A DNA stretch of 13,209 nt from Bacteroidales bacterium UBA4353 (GCA_002394025.1 DGSV01000092.1:1-13209), one strand, 5' to 3'. Shown: positions 6,582-13,209, counted from the first letter of the stretch. The notes: a model not told the origin generated them from the sequence alone. Translations and numbers: made by a program.

Positions 6582-7211
6582 TTACAGCAAGTTGGCGATG
6601 AAGCCTTTCATGGTTTGGAACGACCGCTCGGCCATCGTGTCCCAGAAGTTGGTATATTGCTCGAAGTGCGCTTCGACTCCGGGAGTATCGCTGATGACGC
6701 GTATGCTGGTGAAAGGTTTGTCGTACTTATGACATACGTGGGCTATTGCCGCAGTTTCCATATCCACAGCCATCACATCCGGAAATCTGTTGCGGATGCG
6801 ATCCATGTCTTTCACGGTGGTGATAAACTGGTCGCCGGTGCATATCAGTCCCGGCTTTACGTCACCGCCTTTTGCCGCGGCTAGCAAGGTGGCGTCAGCT
6901 TGCATTCGGGGTGGCAGGTTGAGAAAATCCCATTCTTGAGCTTCAGCACCGCAAAAGACGTCGTGGTAGGCGGTTTCGGAACATACAACCACGTCGCCAA
7001 GATTCACGAACTGATTATTGCCGCCGGCGCAACCGGAACTGATAATGCCACTGATGTCATGATTGATAATTAGTTCGGTAACTGTCATGGCTGCGTTGAC
7101 CTTGCCTATGCCGCACTTGATAAGCATGAAACGATCCCAAGCGTGTAGGCTGTCAAGCAAGTTCTGGAGCTGATAAAGCTCCTTGTCCATCGCGGTGAGT
7201 ATTGCTATCAT
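6582..7211 (-). CDS. mtnN: 5'-methylthioadenosine/S-adenosylhomocysteine nucleosidase
   Basis: This enzyme cleaves the N-glycosidic bond of methylthioadenosine and S-adenosylhomocysteine, releasing adenine and relieving product inhibition of SAM-dependent methyltransferases. The 209-residue protein has the family layout: MIAILTAMDKELYQL with a Glu at 11 aligned to the E. coli catalytic Glu12; the glycine-rich IISSGCAGG (56-64); VDMETAAIAHVCHKYDKPF with the nucleoside-binding Glu at 152; and RVISD with the catalytic Asp at 175. It is slightly shorter than E. coli Pfs (232). A related futalosine nucleosidase is a less likely alternative. The gap upstream of it carries a palindrome and a 26-bp direct repeat. 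YihY follows 14 nt downstream. Confidence 0.94.
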   Translation of the reverse strand: MIAILTAMDKELYQLQNLLDSLHAWDRFMLIKCGIGKVNAAMTVTELIINHDISGIISSGCAGGNNQFVNLGDVVVCSETAYHDVFCGAEAQEWDFLNLPPRMQADATLLAAAKGGDVKPGLICTGDQFITTVKDMDRIRNRFPDVMAVDMETAAIAHVCHKYDKPFTSIRVISDTPGVEAHFEQYTNFWDTMAERSFQTMKGFIANLL

Positions 7212-7261
7212 ATTATTTGTTTTTTTCTTTTACTTTGTTAGAGTTAATGTTGAATGGCGCC

Positions 7262-7276
7262 GCTAATTATATTAGC
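7262..7276. repeat. Perfect 15-bp palindrome upstream of mtnN
   Basis: GCTAAT-TAT-ATTAGC has 6-bp arms around a 3-bp centre, and its last base is the first base of the first 26-bp repeat. It lies about 50 bp upstream of the mtnN start and is of a size typical of a dimeric repressor operator. No T-run follows on either strand, so it is not a terminator. Confidence 0.6.
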
Positions 7277-7334
7277 AAAAGTTCGTCCGAAAAAGTGTGG
7301 TGTTTCTACAAAAGTTCGTCCGAAAAAGTGTGGT
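7276..7334. repeat. Two exact 26-bp direct repeats
   Basis: Identical 26-bp copies lie at 7276-7301 and 7309-7334 with a 7-bp spacer, giving a 33-bp period. Each begins CAAAAGTTCG, contains TTCGTCCGAA (a near-dyad) and ends AAGTGTGGT. They lie in the 137-bp gap between the DUF3109 gene stop and the mtnN start. No transposase is nearby. They could be regulator sites on one helix face (33 bp is about three turns) or leftover ends of a mobile element. Confidence 0.75.
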
Positions 7335-7348
7335 TAGCGTGATTTTTT

Positions 7349-7942
7349 TTATGGCTGTCTGCGCTTTTTGCGCCTGAGCCATTGCTGTGCCACAAGGTCC
7401 AGCTCGTCGTACCATTGTTGTCCAAAACGCCGTATTAGCGGTTCACGTAGAAATTTATAGACAGGCAGTTGTAAGTCATTGCCGTGCTCACATGCTGACT
7501 GGCAGATATCCCAATGGTGGTAGTTGACAGCGGTGAACGAAGGATATTTGTTGATGCGTATGGGGTAGAGCGCACAGGAGACGGGTTTTTGCACGTTTAT
7601 ATCGCCACGGCGATAAGCACTGTCGATGGCGCAGTATGTGATGCCGTCAGCCCCTTCGGTGCAGAAGATACATGGTCCGCCGTCAACAATTGAGAGCACC
7701 AATTCACCCTGCTGATCGCGGTAACTGATACCCTGACGCCCGATAACGTCTTTGGCGCGTCCGGTGAGTTTATCACATATTTGTGGCATTATGCTTTCTA
7801 TGGCACTAACCTCGTCGTCCGTCACCGGCGCGCCGGCATCGCCGTCAATGCAGCACTGACCACGGCAACGACCCAAGTCGCAGCAGAAACAGCGTTCTAC
7901 TACGTCAAGGCTGACAACGGTATTAAGTCCAATCTGAAGCAT
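7349..7942 (-). CDS. DUF3109-family cysteine-rich protein
   Basis: This 197-residue cytoplasmic protein matches the DUF3109 family of Bacteroidetes, whose function is unknown. It has 13 cysteines, including the N-terminal cluster C18, C20, C21, C26, C30, C31 in RCFCCDLGRCRGQCCIDGD, then C91, C94, C104 around GGPCIFC and ITYC, then C123 in PVSCALYPIR, C147 and C151. The spacing suggests a bound zinc or iron-sulfur centre, as in the related YkgJ-type CxxC proteins. This is inference, since no metal site has been shown here. The tail (WLRRKKRRQ) is strongly basic and might touch nucleic acid or membrane. It lies 66 nt downstream of mntP in the same direction. Confidence 0.88.
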   Translation of the reverse strand: MLQIGLNTVVSLDVVERCFCCDLGRCRGQCCIDGDAGAPVTDDEVSAIESIMPQICDKLTGRAKDVIGRQGISYRDQQGELVLSIVDGGPCIFCTEGADGITYCAIDSAYRRGDINVQKPVSCALYPIRINKYPSFTAVNYHHWDICQSACEHGNDLQLPVYKFLREPLIRRFGQQWYDELDLVAQQWLRRKKRRQP

Positions 7943-8008
7943 GGATTACTGAAGGATATTGCTCAAAAAGAATGTCTTAACTTGTTTTTGATATTTTTAA
8001 CTCACACT

Positions 8009-8548
8009 CTATATTACTTGCCACACTCCTAATGCTATGAGTAGTGCTCCTGTGACATAGTTGGCATTTATGCTGATATGTTTTCCGGCAATGGTTCCTA
8101 TGGCAGTACCGAGCAGTGACATCATGAAACTTATCAGACCTATTACCGCTACAGCTCTGACAACTTGCGAGTTGGATTCGCCCCATAACAAAACTCCTGC
8201 CGAAAGCGCGTCAATACTCGTGGCTACTGATAACAGCAATATCTCTGTTATTCCGTACCCGGCACTGATAGAAGGCTCCGCACCCCTTCCGTCGGCGATG
8301 GTTTTGCTGCCTATAGCTATTAGTAGAACACAAGCTATTATGTTTCGCCACGGCATCACGTACCGGGCAACGCTCTGACCTACAAGGTATGTCAGGCAGG
8401 GCATAAAAGCCTGAAAGAGACCGAAACTGACAGCCATCAGGAATGCACCGATGCGAAATTGACGAACAAGAACACCCTTGCCTGCCGATACAACAAGGCA
8501 ATCCATGCCAAGAGCAAGGGAAAGAAGCATTATTTCTGTTATTTTCAT
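8009..8548 (-). CDS. mntP: Manganese efflux pump MntP
   Basis: MntP exports Mn2+ across the cytoplasmic membrane. The 179-residue protein has the two internal repeats of the family. The first holds ALGMDCLVVSAGKG with Asp16; the second holds SVATSIDALSAGVLLWG with Asp113; both Asp residues match those needed in E. coli MntP. Six hydrophobic segments are seen: about 5-22, 33-57, 69-83, 102-121, 132-153 and 163-178. The ATG at 8548 gives the family N-terminus (MKITEIMLLSLALGMD). A TTG start at 8578 is unlikely because -7-like boxes lie at 8556-8563 and 8576-8583. There is no room for a yybP-ykoY manganese riboswitch before the divergent kinase promoter. Confidence 0.94.
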   Translation of the reverse strand: MKITEIMLLSLALGMDCLVVSAGKGVLVRQFRIGAFLMAVSFGLFQAFMPCLTYLVGQSVARYVMPWRNIIACVLLIAIGSKTIADGRGAEPSISAGYGITEILLLSVATSIDALSAGVLLWGESNSQVVRAVAVIGLISFMMSLLGTAIGTIAGKHISINANYVTGALLIALGVWQVI

Positions 8549-8555
8549 CGCGGTG

Positions 8556-8583
8556 CAAAAATACGAAAAATTACGCAAAAATA
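8556..8583 (-). promoter_or_regulatory. Two -7-like elements upstream of mntP
   Basis: TATTTTTG occurs on the minus strand at 8583-8576 and again at 8563-8556, 20 nt apart, and both match TAnnTTTG. The distal box would give a leader of about 23 nt to the mntP ATG; the proximal one would give an almost leaderless mRNA. Neither has a clear -33 TTTG, and the region is AT-rich, so chance matches are possible. Confidence 0.4.
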
Positions 8584-8584
8584 A

Positions 8585-8615
8585 TTGTGACTATCAATAA
8601 TTTTTGCTACTTTTG
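8585..8615 (+). promoter_or_regulatory. Bacteroidetes-type promoter for the kinase-AAA+ gene
   Basis: TTG (8585-8587), a 20-nt spacer, then TACTTTTG (8608-8615) fits the Bacteroidetes -33/-7 pattern. Transcription would start near 8620, giving a leader of about 65 nt that ends in a strong AGGAGG (8675-8680), 6 nt before the ATG. It is divergent from, and interleaved with, the mntP promoter region. Confidence 0.6.
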
Positions 8616-8686
8616 TGCTCAAATAGGTTCGTTCCGTTGACATGGCTCATATTTGTTTATAACATACATAAAGCAGGAGGTTCAAG

Positions 8687-10495
8687 ATGGCGGTTTTTAC
8701 TAAAGACCAAAAGGTTGGAAAATATACTGTGCAAAGTTTGATTAAGCAAAATCTTTACACAGAAAGTTATCGTGTTGAGGATGAGGAGGGTCATCCCTTT
8801 TTCCTGAAATTATTTGTCCTCAAACGTGTACCTGAGAAACTCATAAACGCAAATACCGGAGACGTTCTTGAAGTAGAGTACAGCAAACTGTTACGTCATA
8901 AGAACATCATCAGTTACGTTGATAGCGGCATTTTCGATAGTCAGCACGAAGGTTCGTGCCCTTACTATCTGACAACGTATTTCACAGGTGAGTTACTTGT
9001 GGAACGCATAAAGCGTGAAGGTCATTTGCAGCCAGAAGAGGCAATGACTATCTATTGCGCCATTCTCGATGGTTTGCAATACATGCATAGCCTCGGTCTC
9101 TATCATAATGACATCACGCCCCGTAATATTCTTCTTTCCGCCACAACCAACGGTACTCCGGAAATCATAGATTTGGGACACATATCGCAGGTATGCAGCG
9201 GCAGAGTGTCGTTTGATGTCTCTGACTTAGAGCTGTTTTATAGTGCCAACGAAACCTTCGGAGGTCTCTATGATGCCGGGTCTGACGTGTTTGCCGCCAC
9301 AGCCGTACTCTATGCCATGCTCACTGGTAAGCAGCCTTGGTATATGGAATTCTCGGAAAGTTCCAAAAGGGCGTTCAGAATCATGCAACTCAAGGACAAA
9401 AGGCGTAATGAGCCTCTCAACCTTGACGATTACGATTTTGACGAAAAGATTAAGACAATACTTCGTAAAGGCCTCGCGGCATCGTATCAGGACCGCTATC
9501 GTAGTGTGTTAGGAGTGCTCAATGACATCAATAGTGATGCTCCCGCTGATGACAATCATGAACAACAGAGTAGTCCCAGGCGCGAGGAACATGCTCCGTC
9601 GTCGTCGCACCATCAGCAGCAAGCGGCTGCTGAAGAAGATTCTGAATTTGAAGTCATGAGAGGTAATGGTCATGGTTTTGAGGACATAGCAGGTATGCAG
9701 GAACTCAAAGACTACCTTTCTCAGAAGATTATTTATGTCGTTAAGAATAAGGAACTGATGTCGAAATACCGTGTCACTCCTCCCAACGGCATACTGCTTT
9801 ATGGCCCTCCGGGCTGTGGTAAGACATTCGTTGCCGAAAAATTTGCCGAAGAAACAGGCTTTAACTTCATGCTTATCAAATCATCGGATTTGGCGAGTGT
9901 TTATGTTCACGGTTCGCAGGAGAAAATCGGTAAACTATTTCGTAAAGCCGCCAAGCATGCGCCCATAGTGCTCTGTTTCGATGAGTTTGACGCTTTAGTG
10001 CCCGACCGTTCGTCGGTAGAGGCACGATATACATCAAGCGAGGTTAACGAATTTCTCTCGCAACTCAATAATTGTGCAAAGAAGGGCATATTCGTTATCG
10101 GTACCAGTAACAGACCCGATAAGATAGACCCCGCAGTGCTGCGCACAGGACGTATTGATAAGCAGGTCTTCGTGCCTATGCCTGATCAGGAGGCTCGACG
10201 TGAACTATTCCACATACACCTAAAAGGTCGCCCCTATGACGAAAACAAGGTAAATCTTGATAATTTAGCACAAAAGACGGAAGGATATATAGCTTCGGAT
10301 ATTGCGTATATCGTCAATGATGCGGCGATGACAGCGGCTTTTACTAATCAGGAAATCACGCAGGAACTGCTTGAAACATCGCTCAATAACACTCATCCGT
10401 CGTTGCGACCCGATACGCATAAACTTTACGAGGAAATACGTCGCAAGATGGATACCACAGAGCGCCAAAACCTCACAAGAAGAGTGGGGTATTAA
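8687..10495 (+). CDS. Protein-kinase-like / AAA+ ATPase fusion protein
   Basis: The 602-residue protein joins two enzyme modules. Residues about 11-283 are a eukaryotic-type Ser/Thr kinase fold: Lys41 (FFLKLF), probable helix-C Glu62, HND at 140-142 with catalytic Asp142, Asn147, DLG at 162-164, ANE at 187-189 in place of APE, SDVF at 199-202, and Arg270/Arg272. The glycine-rich loop is absent (IKQNLYTESYRV). Residues 285-320 are a polar linker. Residues about 330-560 are an AAA+ module of CDC48/FtsH type: Walker A GPPGCGKT (373-380), pore-loop-like SVYVHGS with Tyr406, Walker B IVLCFDEFDAL (Asp432, Glu433), sensor-1 Asn475, and Arg-finger candidates 486 and 489. There is no FtsH protease domain and no membrane segment. 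A cytoplasmic remodelling ATPase is likely; regulation by the kinase part is inferred. AGGAGG fixes the start. Confidence 0.92.
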   Translation: MAVFTKDQKVGKYTVQSLIKQNLYTESYRVEDEEGHPFFLKLFVLKRVPEKLINANTGDVLEVEYSKLLRHKNIISYVDSGIFDSQHEGSCPYYLTTYFTGELLVERIKREGHLQPEEAMTIYCAILDGLQYMHSLGLYHNDITPRNILLSATTNGTPEIIDLGHISQVCSGRVSFDVSDLELFYSANETFGGLYDAGSDVFAATAVLYAMLTGKQPWYMEFSESSKRAFRIMQLKDKRRNEPLNLDDYDFDEKIKTILRKGLAASYQDRYRSVLGVLNDINSDAPADDNHEQQSSPRREEHAPSSSHHQQQAAAEEDSEFEVMRGNGHGFEDIAGMQELKDYLSQKIIYVVKNKELMSKYRVTPPNGILLYGPPGCGKTFVAEKFAEETGFNFMLIKSSDLASVYVHGSQEKIGKLFRKAAKHAPIVLCFDEFDALVPDRSSVEARYTSSEVNEFLSQLNNCAKKGIFVIGTSNRPDKIDPAVLRTGRIDKQVFVPMPDQEARRELFHIHLKGRPYDENKVNLDNLAQKTEGYIASDIAYIVNDAAMTAAFTNQEITQELLETSLNNTHPSLRPDTHKLYEEIRRKMDTTERQNLTRRVGY

Positions 10496-10519
10496 AAAAG
10501 TCAAAATATTGATATCATT

Positions 10520-10900
10520 ATGTTTCCTACTACAAAACTCGTTTTTGACTATTTGAATAGTCAAGGTTATCTGCCACAAATTCAGGATAATGGAAATCTT
10601 TTGTTTCGTAGCCGTGACCTGACATATATCTATGTTGACAATGATAATGACGCTGAGTTTCTACAGCTTATACTGCCTGGTATTTTTGATGTTACGGAAG
10701 ATAACCGTGATGTGGTTTTGGAGGCTATGAATAAGGTGGCTTTTAGTATGAAAGTTGCCAAACCGGTGATTATTAACGATCAGGTATGGTTGTTTTTTGA
10801 AAATCTGATAGACAGCACTCCTGATGTATCAACCATCATACCACGCGCTATTGATATTCTGGCAGGGGCTCGCGATGAATTTTACAAGGAGATGGAGTAG
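10520..10900 (+). CDS. YbjN / type III chaperone-like small protein
   Basis: The 126-residue protein follows the kinase-AAA+ gene by 24 nt in the same direction and was probably co-expressed with it. Its pattern resembles the YbjN and type III-secretion-chaperone-like fold: an N-terminal helix (KLVFDYLNSQGY), a strand series (NLLFRSRDLTYIYVDNDNDAEFLQLILPGIF, about 26-56), a helix (DNRDVVLEAMNKVAFSMKVAKPVI), a strand (QVWLFFENL) and a C-terminal helix (IIPRAIDILAGARDEFYKEM). Proteins of this fold often act as small adaptors or chaperones. A role as partner or substrate adaptor of the ATPase is inferred from adjacency only. There is no signal peptide, and no clear Shine-Dalgarno. Its TAG lies 2 bp from the stop of the convergent MBL-fold gene. 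Fold call moderate. Confidence 0.8.
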   Translation: MFPTTKLVFDYLNSQGYLPQIQDNGNLLFRSRDLTYIYVDNDNDAEFLQLILPGIFDVTEDNRDVVLEAMNKVAFSMKVAKPVIINDQVWLFFENLIDSTPDVSTIIPRAIDILAGARDEFYKEME

Positions 10901-10902
10901 CG

Positions 10903-11964
10903 TCAGAACTTCACGACAGCTCCCAAAGGACTGTCCAACAAGTTGATATTTTTCTCACCTGCTATTTCCCTTGCCAGACTATCGGGCTCGTTCCAAGGAT
11001 GTCTGGCAAGGGCAAATTTATTGTGATGTACCGTGACGATGTTGTCTGCCGCGATGTCCACCATGGCTTGGGCTAATGTCTGTGGTGTAGTATGTATCTG
11101 CGCCCAGTCTTCGTTGTACTGCCCGTTTTCAAGGAATGCAATATCTATGTTAGCGAACTTCTCGTGTATGCGTCGGAAACGGTCGTCGTAGCCGCCATCA
11201 CCACCGATATACACCTTGCGTCCCCCACATTCCAGCATGAACGACGCCCATAAGGTCTGGTCGTGCTTGAGCAGGCGGTTCGAGAAATGGCGTGATGGAA
11301 GACAAGTAATGCGTAGTGAGTCATCATTAGCGCTCCAAGCCTGATACCAATCTATCTCGATAATGCTGTCAGGCGCAAAACCCCAGTACTCAATATATTC
11401 TCCGACCCCCAGAGGGCATATCACCTTGCCGATTTTGCTTCGCAGGTCGCGAAGTGTGGCATAGTCGAGGTGGTCCCAATGCTCGTGGGTGATGATGAGA
11501 TAATCAACATTAGGTATGTCTTCAGGTTGGTATATATCACTGCCTTTGAAAGGTTTCAGCATTAGCGATGCCGGAAATTCCATGCGCAACACAGGATCCA
11601 CGAGAACTCTGCATCCGGCAACTTGCACGAGGTATGACGAATGTCCGAACCATACGTAGAGGTCCTCGGCGGGCAGTTGTCGCAGGTCATGTTTTTCCGA
11701 TGGTACCGGTGTTGTTGGTATGCGGTTGCGAGATTGATCCGTCAGGAACCCCCATAGAGTTTTCATAGCGCTCTTCTTGCCTGTGAATTGGGCCGTGGGA
11801 TGTTCATTGCGGAACTTGCCATCGTGGTAGTTGGGCGATGACTCTATGCGCTGGCGGCGTTCAGCCGACATTCTGCGCCCGAAAGAAGGATGCTGCAGAA
11901 CTAAAAAAACACTGATACCAAGCAATCCGGAAATAATCAATACTATATACATTATTTTGCTCAT
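10903..11964 (-). CDS. Membrane-anchored MBL-fold metallohydrolase (UlaG/NAPE-PLD-like)
   Basis: The 353-residue protein has an N-terminal hydrophobic segment (about 5-23), either a membrane anchor or an uncleaved signal, followed by a metallo-beta-lactamase domain. The metal site is visible as THEHWDH (His160, His162, Asp164, His165), a further His226 in PSRHFS, Asp256 in GGDGGYD, and His313/His314 in VHHNKF. The WFGHSSYLVQVAGCRVLVDPVL lead-in and the RHFS and GDGGY motifs are typical of the UlaG/NAPE-PLD-like branch, whose members include phosphodiesterases acting on lipids or sugar lactones. The substrate here is unknown. The ATG at 11964 is preferred to an in-frame TTG at 11994. It starts 39 nt after the FNT gene stop, so the two probably form an operon. 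Confidence 0.9.
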   Translation of the reverse strand: MSKIMYIVLIISGLLGISVFLVLQHPSFGRRMSAERRQRIESSPNYHDGKFRNEHPTAQFTGKKSAMKTLWGFLTDQSRNRIPTTPVPSEKHDLRQLPAEDLYVWFGHSSYLVQVAGCRVLVDPVLRMEFPASLMLKPFKGSDIYQPEDIPNVDYLIITHEHWDHLDYATLRDLRSKIGKVICPLGVGEYIEYWGFAPDSIIEIDWYQAWSANDDSLRITCLPSRHFSNRLLKHDQTLWASFMLECGGRKVYIGGDGGYDDRFRRIHEKFANIDIAFLENGQYNEDWAQIHTTPQTLAQAMVDIAADNIVTVHHNKFALARHPWNEPDSLAREIAGEKNINLLDSPLGAVVKF

Positions 11965-12003
11965 TATTAGCGCAATAAAAAGTTTTTGCCGCAATTTTGG
12001 AAG

Positions 12004-12609
12004 CTATGCTTCTTTTTTGCTGTCTTTGGAGATAACTATTCTATAGAGGTTGCAGCCTAAAAAGTTACCGACAACCATCAGTACATAATTACATATTGTC
12101 TGAGTTGTGAAAATTCCAGCCGCAAGGAGGTAAAAAGCGTCGGCTATTGAGTGATAAAATCCGGCAAGAATAAAAAGCGGCACGGCGAACAGTAGTGGCA
12201 GCCAACGCCCTTCGCGTCCGAATTTCACTGCCGTGGTCATCAGAAAACCGCAAAATACCGCACGAAATGTAACACCAAGGTATGACACAGTGGTGCGCTG
12301 CTCCACGACTTTCTGCGCTAATTCGCGGATGTCATCATAGGACGCGAGAGCGGCAAGAGCTGTTAGGGCACAACCGATAAAATTACCGATGAATACTATC
12401 ATCAACAAATCAGCAAAATCGCGCCACGAACTGATGAAACCAGCCGTGCCGGTATAGAGTGCATAGCCATAGTGAACGACAGCCAGCAGTCCGAAAGTGA
12501 AAAGTACGGCTCCGGCAATACCTCCGACACGAAGAAAAACTATGCAACCGATGGAAATGCAGATGCCCGCCATCACCGCGGACATAAAGCGTGAGATATA
12601 AGCTCTCAT
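12004..12609 (-). CDS. Formate/nitrite transporter (FNT) family protein, compact
   Basis: FNT proteins are pentameric channels for small monovalent anions such as formate, nitrite or hydrosulfide. The 201-residue product has six hydrophobic segments: about 9-27, 32-53, 65-88, 112-129, 136-165 and 168-194. The central pore histidine is kept as His153 in GFYHSIADAF, matching the GFEHSIANM motif of FocA. GNFIGC (75-80) and GNFLGC (181-186) match the internal-repeat GN motifs. It is much shorter than FocA (285), mainly through short termini and loops, with no sign of a frameshift. The ATG at 12609 is chosen because the upstream in-frame start at 12681 would lie upstream of the promoter at 12652-12681. 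The transported ion cannot be assigned. Confidence 0.88.
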   Translation of the reverse strand: MRAYISRFMSAVMAGICISIGCIVFLRVGGIAGAVLFTFGLLAVVHYGYALYTGTAGFISSWRDFADLLMIVFIGNFIGCALTALAALASYDDIRELAQKVVEQRTTVSYLGVTFRAVFCGFLMTTAVKFGREGRWLPLLFAVPLFILAGFYHSIADAFYLLAAGIFTTQTICNYVLMVVGNFLGCNLYRIVISKDSKKEA

Positions 12610-12651
12610 AAGTGTTAATGATTTGTTTTTATTGATATGTTTTTTCGTTCG

Positions 12652-12681
12652 CAAAGGTAAGTTTTTTTGTCCAAATAGCAA
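12652..12681 (-). promoter_or_regulatory. Bacteroidetes-type promoter for the FNT/MBL genes
   Basis: TTG (12681-12679), 19 nt, then TACCTTTG (12659-12652) on the minus strand fits the -33/-7 consensus. It implies a leader of about 38 nt before the ATG at 12609 and supports that start. Confidence 0.65.
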
Positions 12682-12691
12682 GTGAAAACTT

Positions 12692-12722
12692 TTTGCGATG
12701 TCCCAAAAAATGCGTAAATTTG
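12692..12722 (+). promoter_or_regulatory. Bacteroidetes-type promoter for ftsK
   Basis: TTTG (12692-12695), exactly 19 nt, then TAAATTTG (12715-12722) is a full match to the Bacteroidetes promoter. Transcription would start near 12728, giving a leader of about 16 nt. It stands just 10 bp from the divergent FNT promoter, so the two may interfere. Confidence 0.7.
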
Positions 12723-12743
12723 CAGTCCTTATCGACTCATTTC

Positions 12744-13209
12744 ATGGCTAGCAGACCTACCAATACATCCCGAAGACCTCAGCCGTCTCAAACAGAAGAA
12801 GTTGCCCAAGGCAAGACAAATTCCTTAGTGGCCTTTTTCCGCTCTGAAACGACGCGTGTGGTGCTGGGTTTCATACTCGGCGCGGTATTGGTGTACTCGT
12901 TATTTGCCATGGTGGGCTTTCTCTTTGACGGGGGTGATGATCAGAGTATCCTGCAATATTCGGATCCCATAGCACGTCGCACGGAAATTCATAACTGGGC
13001 AGGTGTTTTTGGCGCACAATTGGCGCAAGCTGTCATCAATGGCGGTTTCGGACTTGCGGCATTCCTGCTTTTCGGAGGAATGATGATATTTGACCTCTCG
13101 CTATTCAATATCGTCAAAGTGAGCCGAATCAGACTTTTTTTCAAGACCATATTCTGGACATTGTGGACCTCGGTGACATTAAGTTTTGTTCTTCAGATTT
13201 TTAATGACA
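12744..13209 (+). CDS. ftsK: DNA translocase FtsK, N-terminal fragment
   Basis: The first 155 codons are present and the frame stays open to the window end. The translation begins MASRPTNTSRRPQPSQTEE, a polar basic tail. Hydrophobic segments follow at about 39-61 (VVLGFILGAVLVYSLFAMVG), 97-120 (INGGFGLAAFLLFGGMMIFD) and 133-152, matching the membrane-anchoring domain of FtsK. Two features, SLFAMVGFLFDGGDDQSIL and HNWAGVFGAQLAQAVIN, follow the Bacteroidetes FtsK pattern (GGADQS... and NW-G--GAQLS). FtsK sits at the division septum and pumps DNA to resolve chromosomes. Its motor and gamma domains lie outside the window, so completeness cannot be judged. Confidence 0.9.
   Translation, partial: MASRPTNTSRRPQPSQTEEVAQGKTNSLVAFFRSETTRVVLGFILGAVLVYSLFAMVGFLFDGGDDQSILQYSDPIARRTEIHNWAGVFGAQLAQAVINGGFGLAAFLLFGGMMIFDLSLFNIVKVSRIRLFFKTIFWTLWTSVTLSFVLQIFND

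Noticed and set aside
8549..8686. yybP-ykoY manganese riboswitch before mntP
   Set aside because: The space between the mntP start and the divergent promoter is only about 60 nt and shows no matching paired elements.
8687..10900. Calling the kinase-AAA+ pair an anti-phage defence system
   Set aside because: Nothing in the flanks (no nuclease, no mobile genes, housekeeping neighbours) supports it; function is left open.
12004..12609. FNT gene as a truncated pseudogene
   Set aside because: All six membrane segments, the pore His and both GN motifs are in one unbroken frame with a good promoter, so it looks compact rather than broken.

Overview
The window looks like chromosomal DNA from a gut-type Bacteroidales bacterium, most likely near the Muribaculaceae/Bacteroidaceae. 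This rests on several Bacteroidetes-style promoters (TTG, then 19-20 nt, then TAnnTTTG), mostly weak Shine-Dalgarno sequences, and family types typical of the order: a PCMD-like secreted protein, a DUF3109 protein, a short RsmI and a FtsK N-terminus of the Bacteroidetes type. The genus assignment is inference.

Layout, left to right. Positions 1-521 (minus) hold a PIN-toxin/RelB-DinJ antitoxin pair with its promoter and tandem 11-bp repeats; the toxin runs off the left edge. Positions 664-2473 (minus) hold rsmI and an unrecognised, very acidic protein. Positions 2604-4291 (plus) hold pssA, translationally overlapping a secreted PCMD-like protein. Positions 4302-8548 (minus) form a co-directional series read in the order mntP, DUF3109 protein, mtnN, YihY/BrkB membrane protein, membrane-anchored triple helix-hairpin-helix protein. 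It is interrupted by a 137-bp gap (7212-7348) with a perfect palindrome and two exact 26-bp direct repeats. Positions 8687-10900 (plus) hold a protein-kinase-like/AAA+ ATPase fusion followed by a small YbjN / type III-chaperone-like protein. Positions 10903-12609 (minus) hold a compact formate/nitrite-transporter-family protein followed by a membrane-anchored metallo-beta-lactamase-fold hydrolase. From 12744 (plus) the N-terminal membrane part of FtsK begins and runs off the right edge.

Most of the window is ordinary housekeeping content: rRNA methylation, phospholipid synthesis, SAH/MTA salvage, Mn efflux and chromosome partition. The strongest candidate for undescribed biology is the kinase-AAA+ fusion plus YbjN-like partner. 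One polypeptide carries an atypical eukaryotic-type kinase domain (no glycine loop; HND in place of HRD) joined by a polar linker to a CDC48/FtsH-like AAA+ module whose catalytic motifs all look intact, with a chaperone-like protein 24 nt downstream. Next in interest are the 7262-7334 repeat cluster and the PIN toxin, which has no ATG, GTG or TTG start and seems to begin at AUA or AUU overlapping or abutting the antitoxin stop. No tRNA, rRNA, CRISPR array or intact insertion sequence was seen.
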